Below are positions 1 through 6,474 of a DNA stretch of 9,229 nt, piece by piece. The number at the start of each line of letters is the position of its first letter. Within the stretch, counting starts at the first letter, position 1. Source of the DNA: RH2-MAG17b sp035945515 (lineage in GTDB: Bacteria > Acidobacteriota > Terriglobia > UBA7540); assembly GCA_035945515.1 (NCBI GenBank), contig DASZAE010000084.1, positions 1-9,229 on the forward strand, read 5' to 3'. A model generated the notes under the pieces. That model had not been told where the DNA came from, did no database searches, and saw nothing but the letters and a program-made list of their open reading frames with translations. The position numbers were made by a program, and so were the translations under genes.

Positions 1-39
1 TGCGATCTGCTGGTATGCCGCGAATGCGTTGACTCCCAT
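1..39 (-). CDS. 5' end of a minus-strand gene, possibly flagellar chaperone FliS (partial)
   Basis: Reading leftwards from an ATG at 39-37, 13 codons are visible before the edge: MGVNAFAAYQQIA. The start is backed by a very strong ribosome binding site, AGGAGGAGGG on the minus strand (57-48), 8 bases from the ATG. The pattern N-x-(F/Y)-x-AYQQ resembles the N-terminus of Bacillus-type FliS, the cytoplasmic chaperone that binds the flagellin C-terminus before export. That is recall from 13 residues only, so the function is a guess. The gene start itself is much better supported than its identity. Confidence 0.45.
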   Translation of the reverse strand, partial: MGVNAFAAYQQIA

Positions 40-383
40 GTCTTGAACCCTCCTCCTGGTCAAGGTACCGGGTATAAGCCGGAGAATTTCACCCTCGACG
101 AACAGATAATCATACGGTGGCTCTCACCTGGTTTCAACCCATATGATGAGGCGCAAGAAACGCCCTAGCGCCGCGGTTCCCAGCGGCGTCACGAGCCACG
201 GCATTTCCGCTGCCCGGATCAAAACCGTGTCTTACGGGAAAGATCGGCCGGTCTGCACTGCGCACGACTCAGCCTGGTCAGCAAGAAAAGCCGGCGGGTG
301 CATCTTGCCTTCGAAATGGCTGGCTAATCAGCCGCGCCAGCCAGCGGTGCTATGTTAAACTTGGGCTGCGGAGAACGGACATC
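40..383. other. Stretch of about 340 bases without a convincing gene
   Basis: This lies between the divergent starts of the partial left-edge gene and the PCYC-protein gene, so it should hold promoters for both. The one open frame (143-358, plus strand, 71 codons) lacks a ribosome binding site and gives a basic, low-complexity product with no recognisable motif, so I do not call it. An 8-bp perfect stem (TGGCTGGC at 317-324, GCCAGCCA at 336-343, loop of 11) lies near the right end but has no T-run. A TATGTT at 351-356 could be a -10 element but has no matching -35. I looked for c-di-GMP and cobalamin riboswitch cores and saw none. Confidence 0.5.
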
Positions 384-896
384 ATGCAAACCTTGACCTC
401 ATTGATAAATACTAGGAAGCTCGCAGGCGGCAGGGCGTTCGTATTGATTCTATCTTGTGCATTCTGCTTCGGACTTACGCGCATAACGGCTGGCTACGCG
501 CTGCCTCCAATGGCGCGTCCAGCAGCGCCACATACCCCTCCTTACCATGCTCATCCGCCGCGCGGACCCTTGCCGCAAGTGCTGCCCTGGGCTCAATTTG
601 CAAGCAGCACCTGCGCGGAAAACGCCTATTACTTTGCGGCGCGGATTCGGCCTGTGCTTTACCAGCAGCCTTGCTATTGTCCTTGCGGCGAAGAACTTGG
701 GCACACATGCCTGCTTGATTGCTTTACACGGCCCGATAAACACGCGGCGATATGCGCGACGTGCATGCAGGAAGCTATCTTTAGCTACCAGCAAGCAATG
801 CAAGGAGTCAATGCGCAAACCATCCGCGCGAAAATTATTAAGGGCGAGTGGAAAAAAGTAGATCTCGCAAAATTCAACCATCCGCCCGCGCGGTAA
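384..896 (+). CDS. Secreted PCYC-motif protein (PCYCGC family), function unknown
   Basis: The 170-residue product starts with a signal-peptide-like segment: basic residues to about 17, a hydrophobic core at about 18-32, and a possible cleavage after GYA at about 39. A Pro-rich linker follows (41-68). The conserved domain is at about 77-135: PCYCPCG with C97, C99 and C101, then GH (H107), C109, LLDCF (C113), H120 and a C124-x2-C127 pair. This matches the PCYCGC-motif family of extracytoplasmic proteins of unknown function, whose Cys/His spacing suggests metal binding or thiol chemistry. Family membership is from the motif; the metal role is inference. Some relatives are lipoproteins. Here 'ILSC' at 22-25 is a poor lipobox, so a soluble secreted form is more likely. 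GGAG at 370-373 lies 10 bases before the ATG. The dehydrogenase gene follows after 154 bases and looks unrelated. Confidence 0.8.
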   Translation: MQTLTSLINTRKLAGGRAFVLILSCAFCFGLTRITAGYALPPMARPAAPHTPPYHAHPPRGPLPQVLPWAQFASSTCAENAYYFAARIRPVLYQQPCYCPCGEELGHTCLLDCFTRPDKHAAICATCMQEAIFSYQQAMQGVNAQTIRAKIIKGEWKKVDLAKFNHPPAR

Positions 897-1050
897 AAGA
901 TGAAGCGGTCCGGCGAGGCGCGCATGGTATGCTTCACGCCGCGGCGACGTTTTCCTCGCACCCAAGCGCCGCCATCATTCGTCTGCTACGCCATATCCAC
1001 CGGCTACAATGGCTTCGACCGCATCTCATAAAAGAGTGGAAGGACAATTC

Positions 1051-1854
1051 ATGCAATTCAAGGGCAAGGTTGCTGTGATTACGGGCGGCGGGTCGGGGAT
1101 TGGCCAAGCCTGCGCGCTCGAATTCGCCGGTGGGGGCGCGGCTGTCGCCGTGGTCGATCGTGATCGCGCAGCCAGTGAGACAACGGTGAAAAGCATTTCA
1201 GGTTCATCCGCCGCATATTTTCAGGCCGATCTCAGCCGGGCTGCCGAAGTGGAACAAATGATCCCCAAAATTGTTGCTCAGTTTGGGGGCATCGATATTC
1301 TGGTAAACAACGCCGGGATTCAACGCTACGGCAGCGTCACCACCGTCAGCGAGGCCGAATGGGATGAGGTGTTGAATGTGAACCTCAAAAGCGCCTTCCT
1401 GGTTTCAAAGTTCGCTATACCCGAAATGATCAAGCGCGGTGGCGGGGCCATCGTCATCACCGGATCGGTGCAATCGGTGTCGGCGCAGCGCAATTCGGTT
1501 CATTATGTGGTGAGCAAGCACGGCCTGCTGGGGCTTACGCGTTCGATTGCGCTCGACTACGCCCAACAGAACATCCGCGCCAATTGTGTTTTGCCGGGCG
1601 CCATTGACACGCCGATGCTCCGCTGGGCCGCGAGCCTGGACCCGTATCCGGAAAGGGTGCTGGCAGCTTGCGACAAGCTCCACGCATTGGGAAGGATGGG
1701 CAAGGCGGAAGAAGTCGCGCGCGTCATTGCGTTCCTTGCCAGCGACGCCGCCTCGTTCATGACGGGTTCTGCGGTGATGGTGGATGGCGGATTGCTCGTG
1801 CCCGCCGGAGGCATGGGCTTCCAGGAGTCGGGTACCGGCGGGACGGCAACATAA
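1051..1854 (+). CDS. Short-chain dehydrogenase/reductase (classical SDR, NAD-type)
   Basis: The product is a 267-residue cytosolic oxidoreductase of the classical SDR family, which interconverts an alcohol and a carbonyl using a nicotinamide cofactor. All hallmarks are present: TGGGSGIG cofactor loop at 11-18, D36 at the end of the second strand (favours NAD(H) over NADP(H)), NNAG at 86-89, and the tetrad N111, S139, Y152, K156. PG at about 183-184 and IDTPM follow. The C-terminus has the usual 'ASFMTGSAVMVDGG' type segment and then a Gly-rich tail. The frame is open from 1009, but I prefer ATG 1051: GGAAGGA at 1038-1044 sits 6 bases before it, and MQFKGKVAVITG is a normal SDR N-terminus. The substrate cannot be told from sequence; names such as FabG-like or glucose dehydrogenase-like would be over-precise. 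No operon partner is visible, and a palindromic repeat follows within 20 bases of the stop. Confidence 0.92.
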   Translation: MQFKGKVAVITGGGSGIGQACALEFAGGGAAVAVVDRDRAASETTVKSISGSSAAYFQADLSRAAEVEQMIPKIVAQFGGIDILVNNAGIQRYGSVTTVSEAEWDEVLNVNLKSAFLVSKFAIPEMIKRGGGAIVITGSVQSVSAQRNSVHYVVSKHGLLGLTRSIALDYAQQNIRANCVLPGAIDTPMLRWAASLDPYPERVLAACDKLHALGRMGKAEEVARVIAFLASDAASFMTGSAVMVDGGLLVPAGGMGFQESGTGGTAT

Positions 1855-1872
1855 ATCATGTTGATCGTTTGC

Positions 1873-1955
1873 TGTAGCGGCGGGCAAAGCCTGTAAGGGA
1901 GGCCACCGGCCTTTACTTTACTATTGAAAATCGGCGGCCAGCAGCCGCCGCTGAC
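1873..1955 (+). repeat. Palindromic intergenic repeat, copy A (REP/MITE-like)
   Basis: The element begins TGTAGCGGCGGGC (1873-1885) and ends with a decayed inverted copy, GCCGCCGCTGAC (1944-1955). Near the right end it has an internal hairpin, CGGCGGC (1932-1938) with GCCGCCG (1944-1950) around a 5-base loop. Its first 26 bases (1873-1898) are identical to the reverse complement of 8155-8180 in copy B, and the rest aligns with small indels. It starts 18 bases after the dehydrogenase stop. The paired ends and the recurrence show a dispersed repeat family. Whether it is a non-autonomous transposon, a REP-type element or an mRNA 3'-end structure is not decided. Confidence 0.8.
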
Positions 1956-1993
1956 TTATGGCGTCATGGATAACGGCTGGCGCGGATTTAAGC

Positions 1994-2023
1994 TTGCGCG
2001 AATTTGAGTGCCTTGCCTATACT
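1994..2023 (+). promoter_or_regulatory. Candidate sigma-70-type promoter of tRNA-Ile
   Basis: TTGCGC (1994-1999) and TATACT (2018-2023) are separated by 18 bases and lie 54 bases before the tRNA. The -10 matches five of six consensus positions and the -35 is weaker. Position in front of a lone tRNA supports the call. Confidence 0.45.
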
Positions 2024-2077
2024 AATAAAACGCGCCAAGCGGGCAGAAGCCCTTCTTAGAGCCTGCTTGCGCCGTTT

Positions 2078-2154
2078 GGGCCTGTAGCTCAGTTGGCTAG
2101 AGCGCACCCCTGATAAGGGTGAGGTCGTAAGTTCAATTCTTACCAGGCCCACCA
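2078..2154 (+). tRNA. ileT: tRNA-Ile (anticodon GAU)
   Basis: A complete cloverleaf is visible. The acceptor stem is GGGCCTG (2078-2084) with CAGGCCC (2144-2150). The D arm contains AGCTCAGTTGG, the anticodon loop CTGATAA has GAT at 2112-2114, and the T arm is GTAAG/TTCAATT/CTTAC (2127-2143). The discriminator is A2151 and the CCA end is encoded (2152-2154). The gene is very close to bacterial tRNA-Ile(GAU), which reads AUC and AUU. It stands outside any rRNA operon visible here. Its 3' end is partly repeated at 5509-5531, which suggests it served as an integration site. The gene symbol follows E. coli practice and is only indicative. Confidence 0.97.
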
Positions 2155-2167
2155 GCCTCTTACCCGC
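2146..2167 (+). repeat. Putative left attachment repeat (tRNA-Ile 3' end)
   Basis: These 22 bases run from the last five acceptor-stem bases through CCA into the flank. They match 5509-5531 in the same orientation at 20 of 22 positions with one single-base gap. The best-conserved block here is ACCAGCCTCTTACCCGC, against ACTAGCCTTTTACCCGC at the other end. A direct repeat of a tRNA 3' end around foreign-looking genes is the usual footprint of tyrosine-recombinase integration. The mismatches mean that chance or an old event must be allowed for. Confidence 0.45.
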
Positions 2168-2175
2168 AGTTTAAG

Positions 2176-2234
2176 AGGGTGAACGCAACTTCTTTCCGTA
2201 GGGGTAAATACGTGTGTGTTCCCGTGTTCACCCT
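2176..2234. promoter_or_regulatory. Inverted repeat, candidate operator of the methyltransferase gene
   Basis: AGGGTGAAC (2176-2184) is repeated as its exact reverse complement GTTCACCCT (2226-2234), 41 bases apart. A weak promoter could overlap the right arm: TTCACC at 2227-2232, 15 bases, then TAAAAT at 2248-2253. The next gene encodes a helix-turn-helix domain fused to a methyltransferase, so self-repression through these arms is conceivable. If so, translation must begin at 2310 or 2370 rather than 2214. A second, imperfect pair (AGAACAC 2274-2280, GCGTTCT 2294-2300) lies just downstream. Confidence 0.25.
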
Positions 2235-4496
2235 TGCCAGCCCATCGTAAAATGCGAAGGGTATTCTTTGGCGAGAACACTGCGTGTAACCGTGCGTTCT
2301 GTGGAAAAAATGAAGCGAACCTCGCTCCTTGCGAGCTTAGCTTGGCTGGTACATAATCTGCCTGACGCTATGGGAACACAGACGCTATTGAACGAACTGC
2401 GTGAGAGGGCCAATCTCTCGGAACTGAAACTTGCCGAGCTACTCGGAACATCCCTTGTATGTATATCACGCTGGCAGCGCGGCATTGGACGGCCTAGCCC
2501 TTCGCAAACGCAGCGGCTTCTGGACCTTTATGATTCGCTGCTTCGAGGTGCCGCGCCTAAGACGAGAGCGAATCCGTTTCTGTCAAAGGGCGTGCGTACG
2601 CGTTCCCCGGGGCAAGGAGTTCTTGGCGAAGTCGCGCCTAACATAATGCTGGCGGATTCGCCATTCCCGGCAGTTCTCAGTCGGCTTGCAATCCAAGACG
2701 TCTTCCACGAGCAGGGAGAGACCGCTCTTAACAAGCTGTTGCAGACTCATTCAGTCGCTGCAACCACGCCCGCTCTGCCTTTCGCTATGGCAGTTTCGGC
2801 AGGGAAAAACACTTACACGTATGACGCGCACACCTACCACACAAAAGTGCCGCCTCAGGGCATCGCGGAATTGCTCGCCTACTATCTGCCGGACGGCGGC
2901 TTGACGCTGGACCCATTTTCCGGCAGCGGCATGACTGGTGTCGCCGCGTCCGTCACAGGCCTCGATTGTGTCTTGAACGAACTCTCCCCGGCGGCGTGCT
3001 TCATCTCGAATCGGTTCACCACGCGAGTCAGCACGGCTGACTTCGAGGAAGCTGTTCGCGTGATTATAGCGAAGCTGCGCGATCTGCGTGCATTGCTTTA
3101 TAGGACCGAATGCAGAGAGTGTGGGAGAGAAGTCGAACTCCTCTATACGGTTTGGTCCTATAAGGTGATTTGCTCGGATTGTGGGTTCGAGTTTCTCCTC
3201 TGGGATCACTGCAAGAAGTTCGGTAGGGTCGTGAGGGAGCACAAGATTTTAAGCGAGTTCCCCTGCCCAGCGTGCAGCAAGGTACAGCGGAAATCCATGT
3301 TACGGCGGACTGTGGCTGTACCAGTTCTGGTCGGATACAAGTGTTGCGGTTCCAAGCAGCAGGAGGTTACGCATAGTCCCTCGAAGCGAGATATCGAGCG
3401 GATCGAGGCGTTTGAAACCTCAGCTCCCCTTGCAGCGGGCTTTTGCCCATCCAAACCATTGCCTGACGGCGTGAATCTTAGGCAGCCGGTGAAGCACGGT
3501 CTGGACAGAATAGAAAAGTTTTATACCCGCAGGAACTTGTCCGCACTAAGTCATCTCTGGCAGACAATTCATTATGTAACGTCGCCTCAGCTGTGTGGGC
3601 ATCTGGCGTTCGTGTTCACTTCTCTCTACCAGCGAGTAACCAAGCTATCTGAATTCCGCTTCTGGGGTGGAAGTGGGAACATGGCCCGCTTCAACGTGCC
3701 TTTCATCTTTAATGAGGCTAATGTCTTCATTACGTTCGAGCGTAAAGCCAGGACTATTTTGGACCATTTGGCTTCAACAGCGGCCAATTTCAAAGGACGG
3801 GTGGTGGTCGTTAATGACTCGGCAACCTCGATGAGCCGAATCCCAGGCAATTCAATCGACCTGATCTTCACCGATCCGCCGTTCGGAGCAAACATTAACT
3901 ATAGCGAGATGAATCTGCTATGGGAGTCCTGGCTGGGTAAATATACGGAAACGATGTCTGAGGCTATTGTAAACCGAGTGCAAGGCAAGGGCATTCGTGA
4001 GTACGAGAGATTGATGACTCAGAGCCTCTCCCAATGCTACAGAGTTCTCAGGCAGGGGCACTGGATGCTGCTGGTTTTCATGAATTCGTCCAGCGCCGTT
4101 TGGGAAGCTCTTAGACGAGCGATAACCTTCTCGGGCTTTCGCGTGGTCAGGACGGACATTTTCGACAAGCAGCACGGGACCTTCAAACAATTTGTGAGCG
4201 AAAATGCGGCAGGCATGGACCTCGTACTACACTGTCTAAAGCCAACCGATATTTTACCTATACAGCCAGGAAACGCGAGCCGTGAAACGGGCTTAGATAT
4301 AGAAGGTTTCATGAAATTGCGTCGCGGCCACCTGCCAACGAATGTCTTCTTGCATGTTGGCCGTGACGAGGAGATTGATTATCGAACGCTTTATAGTGAA
4401 TGGCTCGCGCAGTCGTTTGAGCGGCAAGGTGAGTTTGTTGATTTCTCCGCCTTCAGGCAAATCGCGGAGCGATGCCTGAAGAAAGGTGGAGAATAG
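2214..4496 (+). CDS. HTH-fused, Cys-pair-containing site-specific DNA amino-methyltransferase
   Basis: This probably methylates adenine N6 or cytosine N4 in a specific DNA site, using S-adenosylmethionine. In the 760-residue frame, a Cro/CI-type helix-turn-helix lies at about 56-105 (LAELLGTSLVCISRWQRG...RPSPSQTQRLLDL). A motif-X-like segment at about 207-225 leads to motif I, DPFSGSGMT (233-241). A region with four Cys pairs follows (C300/C303, C320/C323, C351/C354, C377/C378), probably one or two zinc ribbons. The catalytic motif IV, TDPPFGAN, has D554-F557. The roughly 310 residues between motifs I and IV probably include target recognition. Start is uncertain: GTG 2214 (AGGGG at 2200-2204) gives the longest form, but ATG 2310 (GGA 4 bases upstream) and ATG 2370, just before the HTH, are credible. 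The HTH may make the protein its own repressor, as in some C5-methyltransferases such as M.SsoII. The stop overlaps the start of the presumed nuclease gene by one base. The methylated base and recognition site are not readable from the sequence. Confidence 0.85.
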   Translation: MCSRVHPCQPIVKCEGYSLARTLRVTVRSVEKMKRTSLLASLAWLVHNLPDAMGTQTLLNELRERANLSELKLAELLGTSLVCISRWQRGIGRPSPSQTQRLLDLYDSLLRGAAPKTRANPFLSKGVRTRSPGQGVLGEVAPNIMLADSPFPAVLSRLAIQDVFHEQGETALNKLLQTHSVAATTPALPFAMAVSAGKNTYTYDAHTYHTKVPPQGIAELLAYYLPDGGLTLDPFSGSGMTGVAASVTGLDCVLNELSPAACFISNRFTTRVSTADFEEAVRVIIAKLRDLRALLYRTECRECGREVELLYTVWSYKVICSDCGFEFLLWDHCKKFGRVVREHKILSEFPCPACSKVQRKSMLRRTVAVPVLVGYKCCGSKQQEVTHSPSKRDIERIEAFETSAPLAAGFCPSKPLPDGVNLRQPVKHGLDRIEKFYTRRNLSALSHLWQTIHYVTSPQLCGHLAFVFTSLYQRVTKLSEFRFWGGSGNMARFNVPFIFNEANVFITFERKARTILDHLASTAANFKGRVVVVNDSATSMSRIPGNSIDLIFTDPPFGANINYSEMNLLWESWLGKYTETMSEAIVNRVQGKGIREYERLMTQSLSQCYRVLRQGHWMLLVFMNSSSAVWEALRRAITFSGFRVVRTDIFDKQHGTFKQFVSENAAGMDLVLHCLKPTDILPIQPGNASRETGLDIEGFMKLRRGHLPTNVFLHVGRDEEIDYRTLYSEWLAQSFERQGEFVDFSAFRQIAERCLKKGGE

Positions 4497-4498
4497 TG
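4485..4498 (+). promoter_or_regulatory. Ribosome binding site and TAGTG coupling of the nuclease gene
   Basis: GGTGGAG (4485-4491) precedes GTG 4496-4498, whose first G is the last base of the methyltransferase stop TAG (4494-4496). This stop-start overlap suggests translational coupling. The alternative ATG 4472 has GGAG (4466-4469) only two bases upstream, which is too close. Confidence 0.55.
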
Positions 4499-5470
4499 CG
4501 CCGCTCGAAAACGTTGCCGGCCTTCACACAAAAGGAAGCGGAAACGGCTCATGTCCTGCTCGCGACCCAGGTTGTGTTCATGATGGGACGTAAATTGGAG
4601 GAAGCAGACTGGTCCTCAGTTTACTGCAGAGCAAAAGGAATACCCGAACGCGGATGGAGTAACCTGAATATCGATGTTATGTATAGAGGGCTGGGCGTAG
4701 AGCACAAAATGCTTCGCGTTGGATCGGATGCGCCGATCAGAACGTTATGCGGCACTTCGCCAATGCACCCCTCTGCGACGCGCTCAATCCGCATCACGTC
4801 GACAGATGCTGATCCCAACCAAGTCATGACCGATGTTCTGACCCAGTATGGACGCAACCTGGATGAACGCCGCGCCAAGATTCAAGAGGACTTTCCGGAC
4901 AAGGAACCGGATTTGAGAACGGGATGGCTGCTCTGGCAAACGAGCCTAACCGAGTTCCTGTACTTCGAAGAGGAGACGCTAAACCCTGACCCAACGGCCT
5001 ACTTCGCAGAGTGGAAGGAAAGCGGTGGCACTGGCGCCAGAAAGCCGAGCAAGAACCTATGGATTTATGAGAAAGCAACCGGCAGAAAAAGATATTCAGT
5101 GACAACAGCTGCGGGCACAAAGATACAACCGTATTTTGATGTTCCACCGCCAAATGATCCCAATCTTTATGTGTTCAAGGTGCAAGGCGAAGAAATCGCA
5201 TTCGGGATCATCCGCATTTGGGTGGGCGCTTCAACCGCGAGGGAGTTGGAGCACCTCATTGGTAGCCTTACACCTGAAAGGCTAATGGAGGTGATTGCCT
5301 CCGTTGCGGGTGAGGTTGAGGAGCGCGGAGGGGCCGGGTCCGTCGTGAGGGAGCAGGCAATTCCAATCACCTTGACCTCTGAGTTTTATCGAGTGCTTGT
5401 GGCTTCTTTTCCCGGCGCGGTTAACGACGAGCATCTTGCACAACTCTTGTTGGGTCGCCTTCGCAAATAG
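4496..5470 (+). CDS. Putative PD-(D/E)XK restriction endonuclease paired with the methyltransferase
   Basis: I do not recognise the family beyond the fold signature. With the GTG start the product has 324 residues, with no signal peptide or membrane segment. A helix containing E35/E36 precedes 'NLNIDVMYRGLGVEHKML', in which D60, E69 and K71 form D-x8-E-x-K, the PD-(D/E)XK nuclease active-site pattern (codons at about 4673-4708). The C-terminal half has a mixed 'LYVFKVQGEEIAFGIIRIW' segment and a helical end. Known type II systems often place an unalignable nuclease directly behind its methyltransferase. Here the genes overlap by one base (TAGTG), so they are surely co-translated and the restriction role is inferred from that context. 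The frame continues upstream to ATG 4472, adding eight residues, but the ribosome binding site favours 4496. An alternative is a non-cleaving partner or methylation-dependent nuclease. Confidence 0.7.
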   Translation: MRRSKTLPAFTQKEAETAHVLLATQVVFMMGRKLEEADWSSVYCRAKGIPERGWSNLNIDVMYRGLGVEHKMLRVGSDAPIRTLCGTSPMHPSATRSIRITSTDADPNQVMTDVLTQYGRNLDERRAKIQEDFPDKEPDLRTGWLLWQTSLTEFLYFEEETLNPDPTAYFAEWKESGGTGARKPSKNLWIYEKATGRKRYSVTTAAGTKIQPYFDVPPPNDPNLYVFKVQGEEIAFGIIRIWVGASTARELEHLIGSLTPERLMEVIASVAGEVEERGGAGSVVREQAIPITLTSEFYRVLVASFPGAVNDEHLAQLLLGRLRK

Positions 5471-5508
5471 GCCTGCCCCTCACGACAGTTATAAGATCCT
5501 CAACTAGG

Positions 5509-5531
5509 GGCCCTACTAGCCTTTTACCCGC
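5509..5531 (+). repeat. Putative right attachment repeat
   Basis: This is the imperfect direct copy of the tRNA-Ile 3' end and flank at 2146-2167 (20 matches, two substitutions, one extra T). It starts 39 bases after the nuclease stop. It also contains most of the short palindrome TAGGGGCCCTA (5505-5515), which has no T-run typical of a terminator. The decayed acceptor bases show it is not part of a functional tRNA. Confidence 0.4.
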
Positions 5532-5606
5532 CTTCGTTAGCAGTGGTTCGTCTTATGCGTGGCGCCGGCGAAGCCCCAAAAGAACCTCTCACGACTCCGC
5601 GCTCAT

Positions 5607-6230
5607 TTAACCGAGAAACAGAACGTGGATATAAGTTCCCAGCCGCACGTTGTAGGCCAAGTACCAGCCGACGTGATCTGGGTCTTCATAAATCACGATC
5701 TGATCGCTATTCCAAAGCCAGTCGTTGCAATAGCCGTAATCAGTTGGAGCGACGCTGAAATAGAAGTTATTAAACCAGAAGCGGGCCGGGCCGCCTCCTG
5801 CGAGATGCCAGACGTGACCGCGGCCAAATCCAGCCGTAAAGTGCCCGTGCTGCCAAGGGTGATCGAGATGATAGTGAGGGTCGTCACGCCCCGTATTATG
5901 ACCGACCCATTGGCCGTTAGTGTGAACGTGGGGCGCGTTAGGATGCCCCGGCTGGTCAACGTAGGAGCGGCTTGACGGAGCCTGACGGACCTCTTGTCTC
6001 GCTGGAACGGAGGCCTGACGTTCACCGTGGCCTTGATTGTTACTATGATTGGGCGGCCCAGATTGCCGCGCGCCCCGGGTTGGAGCCGGGCCATGCGCAG
6101 GAATGTACCCATGACCAATCTGATGATTGGCACTGGCTTGGTGATTGGCTCCCCCCTTTTTTTGTTTTTGCGCAATGGCAGCGGGAGACAACATCAGCAG
6201 CACTGCGAAAAGCCCAATAGCTTTTTTCAT
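5607..6230 (-). CDS. Secreted His-rich protein, acidobacterial-type, function unknown
   Basis: The 207-residue product has a clear Sec signal peptide, MKKAIGLFAVLLMLSPAAIA, with cleavage likely after residue 20. A low-complexity His/Gln/Asn/Pro-rich region follows to about 100. A conserved-looking domain at about 105-207 contains HYHLDHPWQHGHF, then GRGHVWHLAGGGPARFWF, 'FSVAP', 'NDWLWNSDQIVIYEDPDH' and 'GWYLAYNVRLGTYIHV'. I have seen this combination of HVWHL, RFWF and DPDHxGWYLAYNxRLGTY in hypothetical proteins that I associate with Acidobacteriota; no function is known to me. The many His residues suggest metal binding, but that is inference. The start is firm: GGAGG (6240-6236 on the minus strand) lies 5 bases before the ATG. 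It converges with the nuclease gene and diverges from the amidase gene. Confidence 0.85.
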   Translation of the reverse strand: MKKAIGLFAVLLMLSPAAIAQKQKKGGANHQASANHQIGHGYIPAHGPAPTRGARQSGPPNHSNNQGHGERQASVPARQEVRQAPSSRSYVDQPGHPNAPHVHTNGQWVGHNTGRDDPHYHLDHPWQHGHFTAGFGRGHVWHLAGGGPARFWFNNFYFSVAPTDYGYCNDWLWNSDQIVIYEDPDHVGWYLAYNVRLGTYIHVLFLG

Positions 6231-6474
6231 GTCAGCCTCCAGTGATATTCGGACTTTTTTGATTTCGCTCTGTGCTCATACTTCGTAGAATAGCCTCTGT
6301 AATCAATCCCAGGTCATCGGATACAAACTTCCGTGCTCTCCAAATACATGATAGGTAGTTCGATGCGGCAGAGCGCGTCTTTAGCCGCCGTCAGTGGGTG
6401 AGTGTATTGCATCTGCTGAAGGCGGTCAACCTGCCATCATTGCTTGCAAAAGAAACCCATGCCCAAGGCTATTG
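6231..6474. other. Divergent intergenic region
   Basis: This separates the starts of the His-rich-protein gene (minus) and the amidase gene (plus) and should carry both promoters. I could not find a -35/-10 pair with good spacing in either direction. The amidase frame is open back to GTG 6394, but the 27 codons before 6475 do not look like an amidase N-terminus or a signal peptide. Confidence 0.4.

Noticed and set aside
143..358. 71-codon open frame in the left intergenic stretch
   Set aside because: No ribosome binding site, no recognisable motif, composition typical of a chance frame in GC-rich DNA.
450..965. 171-codon minus-strand frame
   Set aside because: It lies opposite the PCYC-protein gene, whose motif and signal peptide are convincing; the minus product has no recognisable domain.
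1405..1887. 160-codon minus-strand frame
   Set aside because: Antisense shadow of the short-chain dehydrogenase.
5505..5515. TAGGGGCCCTA palindrome as terminator of the nuclease gene
   Set aside because: The stem is only 5 bp around one base and no T-run follows directly.
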